Shown piece after piece: positions 24,392 through 36,347 of a DNA stretch of 64,000 nt. A model generated the notes under the pieces. It had not been told where the DNA came from. It searched no databases and worked only from the letters and a program-made list of their open reading frames with translations. Source of the stretch: Macrotrachela quadricornifera (lineage: Eukaryota; Rotifera; Eurotatoria; Philodinida; Philodinidae). A program made the translations under genes and the position numbers. Location: the NCBI GenBank assembly GCA_022393335.1, contig JAJEKB010020718.1:375410-439409 (forward strand), written 5' to 3'. Position 1 is the stretch's first letter; every line of letters starts with the position of its first letter.

Positions 24392-25096
24392 TAAATCTAT
24401 ACAAGCATCGACCCTATGTTGAAGCTGATGTGGTGATTCAGATGTTTTTCCATCGGAATATGAAAGTACCGAAGCTGCTTCACTATACACCGTAAAGTCG
24501 ATCGAAGATCTTCTTCGATAAACTGCCTTAAGAGATACAGATCCAATTCTAGTGGTCTATTGGAGCAAGGTGAATCTCATCCGTGAAGTAAAAATACTCG
24601 AATCTCTCTACGAGAAAGATTCATTTTCAATCCATGATCAAAGTCTATATCGATGACTTTATTACTATGCGAAAGATGTTTGTACTCCCTTTATATATCC
24701 TTAGTATGGAAACTTCTAGAACAACAAATTTTGAAATCATTTCAGAATTTCTGAAACGCCCTTTATATATGATATAAAAGTTTAGTATTAACTCATACAA
24801 ATATATGATAGCAAATTCAATATTGATTTAACAATAATAGTATTTAATTGTTAAAATAATGAAAATGTTTCTTATTGTGATCCAACTCTATTTCATATAC
24901 CTATTTTATCGTAATATCAATCAAATTTAGAATTTCATGATAAATTTACAATATTTGAGTGTATGGCATTCATAGACTATTGGAACGACAGTAAATGTTG
25001 AAAAAAGTAACAAATATAGATTAATATTTTGGACTGAAAAATAATTTTTTTAAAATAGTATAGCGTTTATTGTTCGTTGAATATTGATCAATCTGT
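24392..25096. other. Intergenic, 3' flank of the repeat-protein gene
   Basis: TTTATT at 25066-25071 (AATAAA on the minus strand), 26 nt past the stop, is a likely polyadenylation signal. The stretch at 24420-24680 is less AT-rich than its surroundings and could be an old relic, but no family is recognisable. Confidence 0.4.
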
Positions 25097-25909
25097 TTAT
25101 TTACGTGATGATCCTGCTCTTTGGTAATTATACACAGCTGAATTAGGTGCAATGGCTCCATTTGCATATCGTTGTCCACCGGCGTTACCTGTATAATATG
25201 GATTATTATTTCTTGGTGGTCCATACCAATTGAAATTGTTATTTGGTGGATATGGATTACCCTGTCTTCCATAGTAATTTTGGTACATATTTGGAGGAAA
25301 ATTATTGTTATAGGTCATTGGATAAGGATTTTGTTGGGCATTGTAACCGTATTCTATGAGAAGAAGGAGAAGGAGAGGAAAAATAAGTAATGAAAACAGA
25401 AATAATCTTTTAGATGCGTTACTTACGATTATACGCGTAATTATTATTATAATTAAACGGATTTTGTGGAATATAATTTTGTGTGAACTGATTCCACCCT
25501 TGAGTAAATTGATTGATACCTTGATTGAAATTTTGTTTATATCGATCCCAATTTTGACCAATTTGATTAACGCCTTGATTAAAACCTTGTTTATACTGAT
25601 CCCAATTTTGACCAATTTGATTAATACCTTGATTAAAACTTTGTTTGTACTGATCCCAGTTTTGAGAAAAGCGATCGACAGTAGAACCGATAGCTGGAAC
25701 CACAGTATCACGGATTGTATTATAACTATTCGATAAAAAATTATTTACACCTTGACTTAGTGGACTTGTCATTGCTTGTCGTCGTTCACGTAGAGCTCGA
25801 CCATCGACTACTAAATTTATTTATATTAAGCAAAATTCTGATACAAACATAGATATTTACCTGCTACTGGTATGATAAATAGAATCAGAAATATTTTAAT
25901 TATGGCCAT
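25097..25909 (-). CDS. Secreted Asn/Gln-rich protein with 18-residue amphipathic repeats (three exons)
   Basis: Exons are 25909-25861, 25810-25427 and 25353-25097. Introns of 50 and 73 bp (GTAAAT...TTTAG and GTAAGT...CATAG) join all three in frame to 229 residues. A signal peptide begins MAIIKIFLILFIIPVA, followed by a basic stretch (RALRERR). The centre holds three clear repeats of 18 residues of the form QNWDQYKQSFNQGINQIG, with a fourth partial one, preceded by related sequence; the Trp, Tyr and Phe fall at helix-like spacing. The C-terminal third is rich in Asn, Pro, Tyr and Gly (NPYPPNNNFNWYGPP and similar), like structural, adhesive or eggshell-type secreted proteins. I do not recognise a named family. 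A polyadenylation signal lies 26 nt past the stop. Splice signals, signal peptide and repeats agree, so I take this as a real gene of unknown role. Confidence 0.8.
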
Positions 25910-26455
25910 CTTGATAACGATCATATATTATATTAAAGAAAACGATTGCAACAAGGATTTCTCTTTAATTTTATAATAAATTGCTTCGATTTATTTCTGT
26001 TTCTCTCTTACCGTCTTAGTTTCTATACAATATAAATATATTTTATTCAAGCGAAGTATTTTTTTTCACTATTTATTTGCACTTGTTCTGAATAGTGTGC
26101 TTCTGGTGAAAGAACCCAATCAGTCATGTTATTGGCAACCTTCTGTACATACATATATACAACATCGAGCACTACATTCTTATTAATTCAATTTCGTTTC
26201 TTTTTTTTCTTATTCATAATCGCTTTGAAATAAACACCAGCGAATATTTAACGCACCTCTCAATATTATTACCATCGGCGTTCTTACATTGAATAATAAC
26301 CCAGCTTCGAGAAAAACACAAATAAGAAAAGAAGAAAAATTCGAATTTTTATAGAACTATTAAGAATTGTTTTATGATACAAAAAATCATACTAATCTGG
26401 GAATCAGAATACATATACAGTGAATTAGTATCGATCATATCAAATGAGAATGCAA
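25910..26455. other. Intergenic, promoter side of the repeat-protein gene
   Basis: No gene or repeat is recognised. The stretch ends at the end of the second piggyBac relic. Confidence 0.4.
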
Positions 26456-26915
26456 CCCTTTCACAGTGATGTGGCCCACCGGTGGGTCACGCTATATTTT
26501 AAGAAATGTATAAAAAAGCACTTTCTTTTTTTTTCTTCTTGAGCAGAAAGTTAACTATGATGTGTCATTTGCTCTGCGTTTGGCATTTTTTTGATTCCTT
26601 TATGCTATAACAGGATATTCTTGTTAAAACATTATAGAGAAAAAAAACTTCTTATGCACAGAACAGAACATTTTTATTTTTTTATTTTTTGCTAACGTAT
26701 AGTTCACTTTCCTTGATTATTGTTCCATAATTTTTCACAGCAGCCAGTGCAGAGCTGTGAACATTATGCACAGGTCCTTTCATTTCTTCAAGCTTCTGAT
26801 CAGAGAATTTGCGCTTTGTTTGACTTGTTGACTGTTGTCTCTGATTAGATTTTAGATTTTCCAATGGCCCACCAAGTAGTAAAGACTGTATCAAACTTTT
26901 ACTAAGCCGTAGTTT
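26456..26915 (-). mobile_element. piggyBac relic, copy 2 (transposase C-terminal tail and right end)
   Basis: On the minus strand, 26915-26682 encodes SKSLIQSLLLGGPLENLKSN and SQTKRKFSDQKLEEMKGP, which line up with the tail of the 9.5-kb copy (ESLLQSLLFGVPYENLKPG, SQTKRKMVNHKLEEMEGS). The transposon end at 26456 reads CCCTTTCAC on the plus strand, followed by the palindromic block CCCACCGGTGGG. The flank is GCAA rather than TTAA, so the target site has changed or the element has moved its border. All catalytic parts are missing. Confidence 0.65.
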
Positions 26916-27087
26916 TTTTTTTATTGTGCTAGGGAATGTGACACTTGAGAGTGCTTACATGATAATGAAAAAACAAAATTGAGAACTTTAAGCTACAAGC
27001 AATATCATAAGTGCAAAGCGTTTTACAGTTTGCTATCAATATAGTTGTAACGAATATTATATCACGCTTGTAAGGACATTAAGAAAT

Positions 27088-27637
27088 ACATATGTATCAT
27101 TTTTTACGATGATTTATGTATGAAATTTTTTTCGAAAGAATCAAAAATGACATTTTTATTTAAATAACTCTAGAGAACTTTAGCGGATAGAAAGTTCTGC
27201 AGCTGCTAAAGTAGATCTCAGAAAGTACTTTGTGCTGATTTATATACTACTTTACTCTTGTACCCATAGAGAGAATCACTCATACAAAAATAACTTAAAC
27301 GCTCTCCAGACTCAGTATACTTATCATATTTCAACTTTAATTTGTGTATAGACATGGTATAAATGAGGTTTATTGAATGTACCCTACTAGTGAAATTCAT
27401 CTTTCATAATATGTATCTTATCTTGCTCCAGCTAGAAAACCACAGTTCGGAGCAGCTATTACGCGTGTAGGGATTTTGTATAAATCAGCACCAAGTATTT
27501 GCTAAAATTCACTTTAGCAGCTGCTGAACTTTCAGTCCGGTAGAGTGCTCTAGAGTTATATAAATAAAAATATGTAATTTTTGATTTTTCTGTAAAGAAA
27601 TTTGTACATAATTCATTTAAAAAAATGATATGTATGT
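27088..27637. repeat. 550-bp fold-back element
   Basis: The left arm (27088-27245) and right arm (27475-27637) are inverted copies. Examples are ACATATGTATCATTTTTT at 27088 against AAAAAAATGATATGTATGT ending at 27637, and AAGTTCTGCAGCTGCTAAAG near 27190 against CTTTAGCAGCTGCTGAACTTT near 27530. A central spacer of about 230 bp has no coding capacity. It ends 80 bp before the mariner relic. Confidence 0.65.
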
Positions 27638-27716
27638 TGATAAAATAAAGAATTTATTCTAAGTATACATTCTGATATCAATATCATCAATTATTTGATA
27701 ATTTTTAATATTTACA

Positions 27717-28629
27717 TAGGTCAGTCAATAAGTTCTCTGAGTTTCAAATATTTATTCATAAAAAAAACATTTTGCTAATCTTTTTACAGTAAATGTTCGA
27801 AGTAGTCCCCCCGATGTTCGATACAAAGTTTCATCCTTTGAATCCGTTTCTTCAATGTCTTTTGGTATTCTTGAATAGGTTTTGAATTGAGCTCCTTGGT
27901 TATTGCTTTAGCTAGACTTGTAACATCGGGATATGTATCAAGGATACATTGCAGACAACTGAACAATCAAAAGTTTGAAGGACTAAGATTGGATGACTAT
28001 AGTGGATAAACCATAACTTTGATTTTCCTTTTTGACTATAATTACGATTAAGATTAATATCTGGCACACGTATTTTTGCATTGTCAAGATACCATTTTTT
28101 GCCATGTTTTTTTGATGATGACTTTTTCTTGTGGAAATTTTTGACTAATCTCTTTGAACATTCATCACGATGATACATGTAATATACATGCCTAAGGTGG
28201 TAGCAATGTAATCAATACTAATATGTGAGTCATCATTGATCAGGTATTTGCCAGCGTCAATATTTTGTTGTGAAATGGCGGTTATTGGACGACCATTTCG
28301 AGTATCATCTTCTCACGACTCTCGTTCACCTGGAAATTAATGAACCTAATGAGCAACTGTACTATATGAAACAACACTTTGTTCTCAAGCAGCAGTTAAA
28401 CCTAATAACTAACGAGTTTTTATATATGAGCGTATAGAAAGTTTATCCGTTTGAAAACAGAGATGTTGAAAAAATTCATTAAAGATTTGCCATAATAGAC
28501 ACTTGTGAAACTTTGTTTTGATATTTTGATACATAACAGATGTCACTATTAGAATAGCCCAATACGAGGAACAAAACTAATCAGGGTGAAATTTTAGAGT
28601 ACTATTACAAGAATTTTTTGACTATCCTA
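27717..28629 (-). mobile_element. mariner-type transposon relic with internal deletion
   Basis: The ends TAGGTCAGTCAATAAGTTC (27717) and GAATTTTTTGACTATCCTA (28629) are imperfect inverse copies. On the minus strand the pieces of a mariner transposase appear in order: an HTH segment (GRPITAISQQ, HISIDYIATTLGMY, about 28300-28170), a DNA segment YLDNAKIR, corresponding to the HDNARPH motif, and a C-terminal end KKRIQRMKLCIEHRGDYFEH at 27870-27790, matching the usual final CI..GDYFE. The first catalytic Asp region is missing and frames are broken, so this is a dead deletion derivative. Confidence 0.65.
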
Positions 28630-29159
28630 TGTAATTGATTTCAGATAACTTCGATACGACATGTATAAGGAAGGCAAAAAAAAGGGAAAAAATGAAAGGA
28701 AAGGTAAAAAAGATGTGAAAATGAAGGAGTAGAGCGATAGAAACGAAAAAAACCGGAGAAAAGACTAAAACATTTCGTATACTTGTTCTTTTGAATGAAT
28801 TCGCCTAAAAAAAACAACCATCTTAAAAGAATTGATTCGTGTCGATTTATCAATTGACGTACACGGCGCATACGAAAAAAATGTCTGAGGTGATCATTTT
28901 TTTTTGTAGAATTCATCCCAAACGAAGATATTCTCATAGAAAAGTGAGGATCCAAGATCTGTCCAATGCATTATCCTCTATCTTCTTTGAATATGTTTTT
29001 TAACATAGAACTTTGAAGGATATTCTGAAATAATATTATAAAGATTATCTGCAGTCACGAAGGGACAGCGAAACACCAGTCAAAGACCTACACGAAGTTT
29101 TTGTTGCAGTATTTGTTGCTGTGTTTCTGGGAGCAGAGGATAAGAAGAGAATAGTCATG
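28630..29159. other. Non-coding stretch between mariner and LINE relics
   Basis: Purine-rich AT-rich sequence with no supported gene. The part next to 29160 could be the 3' end of the LINE relic. Confidence 0.35.
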
Positions 29160-30605
29160 CAAAGTGTGGAAAGGTAAATGCAAAAAAGCATTGGCGAAAC
29201 ACCTTAGACAATATACATCGTCCGGCTTTTAACCACTTCAATTTACCTCGAGATCTCTGAATATTTCCAATGCATTTTTCCATAGTGGGTCTTAACGATA
29301 GTTTATCAGTCCAAGTGAATTCCAAATACCTGAATTTCTTAACTAACTCAATTTTTTCTCCATTCATTGTTATATTTACTATTGATCTTTTCACTTGTGT
29401 GTGAAACAACTGAGCGACTGTTTTCAAGATATTGAATCATTGAAGTTAATTTCTTCATAATAGGTGGTCTAATGAGTATATCCAGATCATTCATGAAAAA
29501 ATGACCTGCATGAGCCCTTAGACACTTTATTAGATCACAGTGGAATAGAATAAACAAGTATGGACTGAGACTACTACCTTGAGGAAGTCCTATATGTATG
29601 TTGAATATTTTCGATGTTTTCTGGCCAAAGACTACATATGGTTTTCTATTTTTTAACCAACTATCGATTATTTTTCAGTAGATCTAGCGGCATGCCAAAC
29701 ACGATCGTATGCCTTTTGACAATCGACATAGGTGGCAAGTGCTGGTAGATTAGCTTTCATGTTATTTTTCACTTCCTGATAGACCGATAGTACTCAACTG
29801 GGAAGGAGACATTTTGGATGAAATCCAGATTGTTCTTTAGGTACTAAATGATTACTTTCAGACCAATGTCTAATTCTGTGAAGCAGAACTTTTTCAAAAA
29901 GTTTTGAGTGTGTTGCTAACAAAGAGATTGGACGTGTTTGATCATATTTAGGAACACCTGATTTCAATTTGTTTAGGGTTACTATCTTTGCTATTTTCCA
30001 TGCATCAGGGTATCCACCTTCGTTCAACCAAACATTAAAATATTCTGCCAAGCAGTCAACATAGCCCAGAGGAATTTTTTTAATCATAAAATTCGATATC
30101 AGATCAGAACCTGCCGACTTTTTCGGTTTCAACCACGTTATTAATAGATTGATTTCAGCCGTACTAATTTCTTTCACTCGTTTATCAGTGATCAATAACT
30201 TATTCAATAACTCATTGTATTTAAATTCTATCTTAACATCGTGTACATCTGAGTAGTCTACCACTGGTGCTCTAAATTGCTCACTATAATATTGACTTAA
30301 TTCATCTGTGGTTTCTTGGTATGTTGAAAGCACTTTATCTCTTGTTGCTAGTTTGTAGAAGGGTAATGATCGCGATTTGTATATGCAGAACAGATGTGTC
30401 CGAAATGCTTTATCACTACTGTCATGTGTTGCCTGGATATCTGATAAGAAGCTTTGCCATCGCTCTGCTTTATATTTCCCAATCATAATTTTTGATTCTC
30501 TTGTTAAAATACGCAATAATACCGTTGTTTCTTCACACGGAGTTCCTTTTTGTCTAAGATGATAGTATTTATTTCTCAACAATACTACTTGGTATTGTTG
30601 GTCTG
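29160..30605 (-). pseudogene. Non-LTR retrotransposon reverse transcriptase (ORF2), broken
   Basis: The intact part at 30582-29794 contains the region preceding the RT and RT blocks 1-2: LKPKKSAGSDLISNFMIKKI and PKYDQTRPISLLATHSKLFEK. After a frame break the later blocks follow in shifted frames: VDCQKAYDRVW (block A), IGLPQGSSLSPYLFILF (block B), then HFFMNDLDILI where FADD would be expected, and a downstream RYLEFTWTDKLSL segment typical of the thumb region. The catalytic Asp-Asp is altered to Asn-Asp and several stops are present. This is a LINE of jockey/CR1-like type by motif, but I cannot fix the clade. Orientation matches the endonuclease and ORF1 pieces upstream on the same strand. 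Confidence 0.85.
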
Positions 30606-30642
30606 TATTTTTCTTTTTCTTTCCAATGCATCACTCTGTTTT

Positions 30643-30903
30643 TTACAACAGCAATAAAACGAATATATTGTGCTTCAGAATGTTTACATCAACACGCGTT
30701 GCTTTCAAATGCTTTCCTATTGTTATGCACACTCCTCCATTACGATTAGTACCCTTCTGATAGAACCTGTTAAAATGTGGTAATCGGCATGTGTTCCATA
30801 GTTCTCCTACTTCTGTAAAAACACAAATAGATGCTTGTACTTTGTACACTAAATCAATTACTTCAAGTGACCGTGTATTCCATCCTTGAACATTATAACA
30901 CAA
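30643..30903 (-). pseudogene. LINE apurinic-like endonuclease, N-terminal fragment
   Basis: It reads CYNVQGWNTRSLEVIDLVYK, then ICVFTEVGELWN and NRNGGVCITIGKHL, which are the first blocks of the endonuclease/exonuclease/phosphatase domain that opens LINE ORF2 (Asn in the first block, Glu in the second). The remaining two thirds of the domain are absent: the RT linker starts again within about 40 bp. This points to an internal deletion of roughly 150 codons. Confidence 0.75.
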
Positions 30904-31252
30904 AATCTTTAAAATCTCCTTTTAGTCACTGTAAGGTGTTGGACTCATTCTTCCCCACTCTTGTAAAACTGAATTTAAGGTTCTACTTGTATATCACTCT
31001 TCTAAAAGAGAAGATACTATCTTTTGGTCTTTTGTTGAAAAATTCCATATTCTTAACTGGTGCATCGCATATTCTTTCGGATTAGGCACTTGTCCTAGGA
31101 GCATAAGAGGAAAAAAGGCTTTAGCATGTACATTAAGACTAGACATTCTACTTAATGATTTGTATGTTCGATGATGTTGGCCTATTTGATGCTAATCCAA
31201 CAGTTATATTCGGTGTGATATTGTGAGTGGCGGTTGACGGTGTGAACGAGAC

Positions 31253-32769
31253 TTAACAATTAAATTGAAATCCATCATTTAATCTAATAGAGGCTAAATG
31301 AAAACGATTGTAAAACTGTTGTGCGACTGGTAATAAGGATAGCCAATCGACTCGCCTCGAAGTTAGTGATGTAGGTATAAAATATTGAATAAAATCTTTC
31401 ATCGTAGCAATGACATCGAACAATACCGCTTCATATAATTGTGTATCAAGTGTAACAGTTTACACATCGACTTTTAGTTGATCAATTTTTTCTTCTACTC
31501 GTTTGTTACCATCTAACAATTTCAACAAATTATTATCGATGTTCTCCAAAGATTTTTCTGATTCTACTACATTTATCGTCTTAGGATGACCTGCTATATG
31601 ATCTTGTTCGATGTTCCATTTCTTATACTTATAGTTATCGACTGTTTCTAATATTGGAAATTCTTGTTCATGTAGTTCGAAGGCTGGTGTTTGTTTTTTT
31701 GGTGCGAATCGATGAAGTTTACCATTATTAATTGCTTCTTCAACATCTTCTTCTAATCGCTGCTTACAGTCTCTAATGGCTTGACATTGATTATCTAGTG
31801 AATGATGTTTTCGGTTACATTAAGCACACTTTGATTCATTTTTACAGACATGTGCAGAATTATCTGTAAGAATCTCAAGACATACTCTGCATCTGGCTGG
31901 TACATTACATTTGTTTCTCAAGTGCCCTATGCGCCAACATTTGGTGCAGTACGTTAAACGATTACCAGAAAAGAAACGAGTAATCAATAACCTAGAATGA
32001 CCTATTGCAAGACGACCCAGCTTTAACGCAGAATTGAATTCTTGATAATCTTTTACATCGAATCGATAATCATTCGATCTTCTATGGTAGAAGTACTGAA
32101 TTCGTTTTATATGATCAGCCGATGCGTTTGTACGTTGTATCTCGTTTACCACAAATTCTTTATCTAGTTCACGTGGAACATATCGGACTGCGAGTACCAA
32201 TGAATCTGGAGTGAACTTCGGTTTCATAACTTCAATATCGATTCCCTTGATCTTAGCGGGCCATTTATCGGTAGCAACGAGAGTTGTGTAGTCATCCTTA
32301 TTATTCACACCTAGTTTTAATCTTTTACTTGCCCAACCAACATTCCATTAGATTGTAATTCCTTAAAAATTAGATCACTTGCATGTATAGCTGATGGAAT
32401 GGTACTTAGATCCACATCTGTTGCTTATTGTATATGAAAGCATGGTTGATTAGATGAAACCGCGTATTTCAGTTGATCGAATGAGATACGCTTACGTTGA
32501 TTGACGTGTTGATCTGATACTTGTTGAACACTAAACTGCGACGAATTCGGTTATTGTTGAATTTGTGTCGTAATCTGTTGTGCAGCATTAATATTCTTTT
32601 CTTTATTTTGTTGAAATCTTTTTCGTGGGTGTTGTTGTCGACCATTTCCACTGTTAGAGGAACTACTACTATCATCAAGTGAATGGTCACGTTTGAGAGT
32701 GAAATTAATTGGATAATTGAGTTGCTGTTTATTTTCCTTGTGAATGCATTAGGCATTTACTTTCGCCAT
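31253..32769 (-). pseudogene. LINE ORF1 (gag-like with zinc knuckles), broken
   Basis: ATG at 32769; a TAA already follows at codon 7. The frame then gives a Gln/Ser-rich N-terminal part (SLDDSSSSSNSGNGRQQHPR), a conserved middle (for example TPDSLVLAVRYVPRELDKEF in 32308-31820), and zinc-knuckle-like motifs: YCTKCWRIGHLRNKC (C-x2-C-x4-H-x4-C), CRVCLEI...HVC, and a third interrupted by a stop at 31820 (CA*CNRKHH...C). A helical segment follows (ENIDNNLLKLLDGNKRVEEK), and the frame ends at TAA 31253. ORF1 proteins of this kind bind the element RNA. Several in-frame stops and frame changes show it is dead. Confidence 0.75.
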
Positions 32770-33780
32770 CCCAAACAAAAATTAAAATACCACTTTTTCA
32801 TATCATTTTCGAGTTTGTCCAAGGCATCTATAGCGTGCTGAGAACTGATCAGATAAACCTATACCTTATTTTCCTTCATTGTAATTGAGAGCAAATGTGA
32901 TTTCATGACTTTTTCATACTAATGCGGAGCAAGAGGCAGAAATAATGCTGTGCAGAAAAAGCAGAACCTAGACTGGAATTTTGCTGCTTTATCTTGTTCT
33001 CGCCGCTTCAAACATATTAGAAAAAGAGAGAAACAAACTTCAGTAACTATTTAAATCGACGTAAAAATAGATTCCTCTATGTTATGATGCAAACAAAACA
33101 AGAATAAGTCGAGAGCACTTCCGAATGTTACTAGGAAGATGGGCATAAATCAAGAGCAAAAAGAATAAGAAATGGTAGCACATAATGAAAAGAGCAAAGA
33201 GTGCATTTATAATAAAGAGTTAATAGACATAAAAAATAAAGATATTACAACTACTTTTTATGAAAAATAAATCGTCGTAAAAGGGTAAGGATGTATGCTT
33301 TAGATATCTCAGAATGAATAATAATTAACTTATGAAAAAAACAAACTATATCATACGAAAAGACTGTGCCGCACAATTCCTGTGGGATTAAAATGTGAAA
33401 CACGATATAACTGTTACCATTGATCGTAGATAGATAAAACGTGACCTTAAACTTCTAGATATTTCAAAATATTGCCATTTTCCTTCTTTTTCTTTTTAAG
33501 AAATCGCTTTAAATTAGGCTATGCATAGCATATTTTTATATAAGATGAAATTTTTTTAGTACGAAATACCTGTAAAACATTGACAATAGTAAGTATCGAA
33601 TAATAAGTAATTATGATTAATTTTGTGAGACGGAAGTTTGCTAAGTCTATTTCTCACGTCTGTGAAGGTGAGGGAGGTCTAACTACCAATTTCTATCTCT
33701 ATATACTTTTGGCACTTCTTTTAGACTGTATTTCATAAAACCATGATAAAATTTTTCGATTAAACTGAATTTATTTAGGT
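32770..33780. other. Non-coding, possibly LINE 5' region
   Basis: The LINE 5' UTR would lie here, but I see no boundary or target duplication. No gene is found. Confidence 0.35.
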
Positions 33781-36347
33781 ATCAATTGACGATCTTGTCG
33801 TCTTCTTTCCAGGTTCTTGTTTTCCTTGGTTATCAGGCAAGATTCTTTTGCTTTTCTTGAACTCTTGTCTGATTCTTATTTTTCTTGATATTCTTGCCTG
33901 GTTCTTATTTCTTGTCTTTCTTGCTTGAATCTTGTCATATTGAAAAGGCCTTTTATCGGCTACTATTACTATTTATTTTATACCGTTTTATTATGACTTT
34001 TGTACACCATATACAAAAAAATGTAAGAATAAAAAAAAATACTTTTAGTTTTTTGTTTGTAACGCAACGAGAAACATAAAATTTCTATTACAAAAGACTA
34101 CTTATTTTTTTTAATGTTATTATTGACCAGAGACGGCGGAACGATTCTACTCTAGGGGAGGCTCAAAACTTCAAAGACCATAACAGAGAGGGAAGAGAAA
34201 GGTGAAAGGTGATATAGAGGAAGAGAGCAAGTTTCTAGTTTTCTAACTCTAACTTTTATTAAAGAGATACCGGGTGTTCCAACATATTTTGAATATAATC
34301 GATTTTGTATATATCTCTGCACAGACAGATCATATAATCTCGAAATTTTTTTCAATTGATGCAATCCTGAATTTGAGAGTGTCACGAAATTCATTTTTTT
34401 GGATTTACTGAATTTTGTTAAACCATAGAATTTTTCCATATGATAGAATACGACAAAATTTAACTATACCAAAGAATTCATGATTTGGAAGAGTAAGGCT
34501 TGATCTTCAGTTAGTGCTCGTCCAAACCTTTGTCTGGCGTCACTCTCTGTCAGACAGTCGTCTTTGTGTTACTTATTTCCAGTTGATGATTAAATGAAGA
34601 TCGAAATTCAAAGAACAATTCTAAAAAATGAATCCTTGCAACTATTATTGAATTCTCTGGAACAATTGCATCACAAAGTCCTGTTGACCTGTTCTGATGA
34701 GCTTTTACAAAACTGAAAGAAAAGATACATAAAATGTTGCTACTGTCCACTGGATTGAAAAGAACAAAAAGATTTTTAATATATCTATTTCTCATTTATT
34801 TTCGCTCAAACAAATCGTAGAACTTGAAGCTTTTTAAAAAAACAAAGTGTTGTCTTGACTTGTTCTAATCGATTTTTATGAGAGCTATAAGATGTATGAG
34901 ACTCTATAATTTTTTACTCTTTCGAGTTGAATTCGCTTCTCTATTTAAACAATTATCGCCTAACTGTTCACTATTCATCCTTTAAGACGATTTTCGAACT
35001 CAAAACCGATCACTTTGATGGTATCACTGTATTTCGTAAAGCATTTTTGTACAAAAAGACTTGCTTTTGATAATCAGCCTGCCATTTAGGACGCTGTTAG
35101 TCAATTGTTATAGTGATAAATAACAGTATCTCTGACATCTTCGCATTTTGCCCTTTCAAAATCGCTTACAATAGTCCAAGGACACCTTTTTTCTGAATAT
35201 TATAAAAAATTTAACGGCATATCTTTCAAAGCAATGTAATTTTTATCATTTTTCTCTGCCAAAGTAAATGAAAAATAGATTTTATTTCCAAGATGTTTCT
35301 TATTTTTAATATAATGAAAAATAGAAACCTTTTATACATCTTTTTTCAATTTTCTAAAAATACATCAGTAGAAGCCAATAGAATTTTTTGATACAGTTGT
35401 TGTAGAGAACGCCGGCAACGTATTTAAAAAAACCATGGTTTTAGCATTTGTATATGCAAAGATACATAAAAATTAAACTTTTTTAATAATATTTAGAACA
35501 TTCAATTTAATTTAGAATAGGATCCTAAAATTTTTTCAAATATTGGGCCTTCCCAAGCCTCCTCTTTCACTTTTTAGGGGAGGCTTGAGCCTCCCCAAGC
35601 CTAATGGCTCCGCCGCCCCTGTTATTGACGTCTGCATCCAGGATTTCTATGGTCGATTAATAAAATCCTCTCGTTCATATTAAAGAACATCTAAAAAGAT
35701 GAATTAGATAGAATGATTGATTAATAAAATATTGAAATGTATTCAATAAGCGTGATTTATTTTAAAAAATCTAAAAAAAACTATTACATAGTCCATTGTT
35801 TTCTCTATATCGAATGAGAACATTTTACCTTCATCTAATTGAAATAGAGCGGTTACATGTTGTTTAATAACGAGTTGAATGTTCTCGAAAAAATACATAT
35901 TTGACGTGAAGTTGCGCTAGTTATTGAATTAATAATAACTAGATAACGTTCAGATATCGTTTTTTATATATAACTATACAAAGAAGACATCACATGCTGT
36001 TCATCTTGGGAAGCTGAGAAGAATCTTTTTCTTTTCTCTCACAAGAAGTTTGTCTGAACAGTAAGAAGTTTAAAATATTTTGTATTTCTTTCCAGTTTTT
36101 GTTTATTCAGAATTTTCAGACAAGATTCTTTTCAAAGGAAAGAAGAAGATTCTTGTCTAAACGTTAAATATATCTTGAATATCTTATGTCTGATTAATCA
36201 GACGCGATTCTTGTCATCTTGAGATTCACACAAGATTCTTTTTACTTTTCTGTCAAAAAGAATCTTGCCTCAATACAGGAATCTTGTCTGATAGTAAAGA
36301 AAAACAAGCACGTGGAAAGAATAGGACAAGATCATCGATTGGTGTGC
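33781..36347. mobile_element. Inverted-repeat element split by a hAT insertion
   Basis: The left end ATCAATTGACGATCTTGTC (33781), and the CTTCTTTCCAGGTTCTTG that follows, is the imperfect inverse of the right end: CAAGCACGTGGAAAGAATAG, then GACAAGATCATCGATTGGTG, ending at 36347. Both sides hold many short CTTGTCTGATTCTT-like blocks. Removing the inserted element (34128-35621 and one duplication) leaves about 1.07 kb with no coding frame. A lone copy of the right end occurs at 40435-40482. Confidence 0.6.
34128..35621. mobile_element. 1.49-kb non-autonomous hAT-like element with 8-bp target duplication
   Basis: The element starts CAGAGACGGCGGAACGATTC and ends GGCTCCGCCGCCCCTG, imperfect inverted ends that continue with AGGGGAGGCTC on the left and GAGCCTCCCC on the right. 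It is flanked by perfect TTATTGAC copies (34120-34127 and 35622-35629). The 8-bp duplication and the CAGRGRCGG-type ends fit the hAT superfamily. I find no transposase-like frame inside, so it depends on an enzyme from another copy. The exact duplication implies a fairly recent insertion. Confidence 0.85.

Noticed and set aside
25172..25736. Plus-strand frames of 72 and 126 codons rich in Ile
   Set aside because: Shadows of the minus-strand Asn/Gln-rich exons; repeated LTNLINALIKTLF is the complement of the 18-residue repeats.
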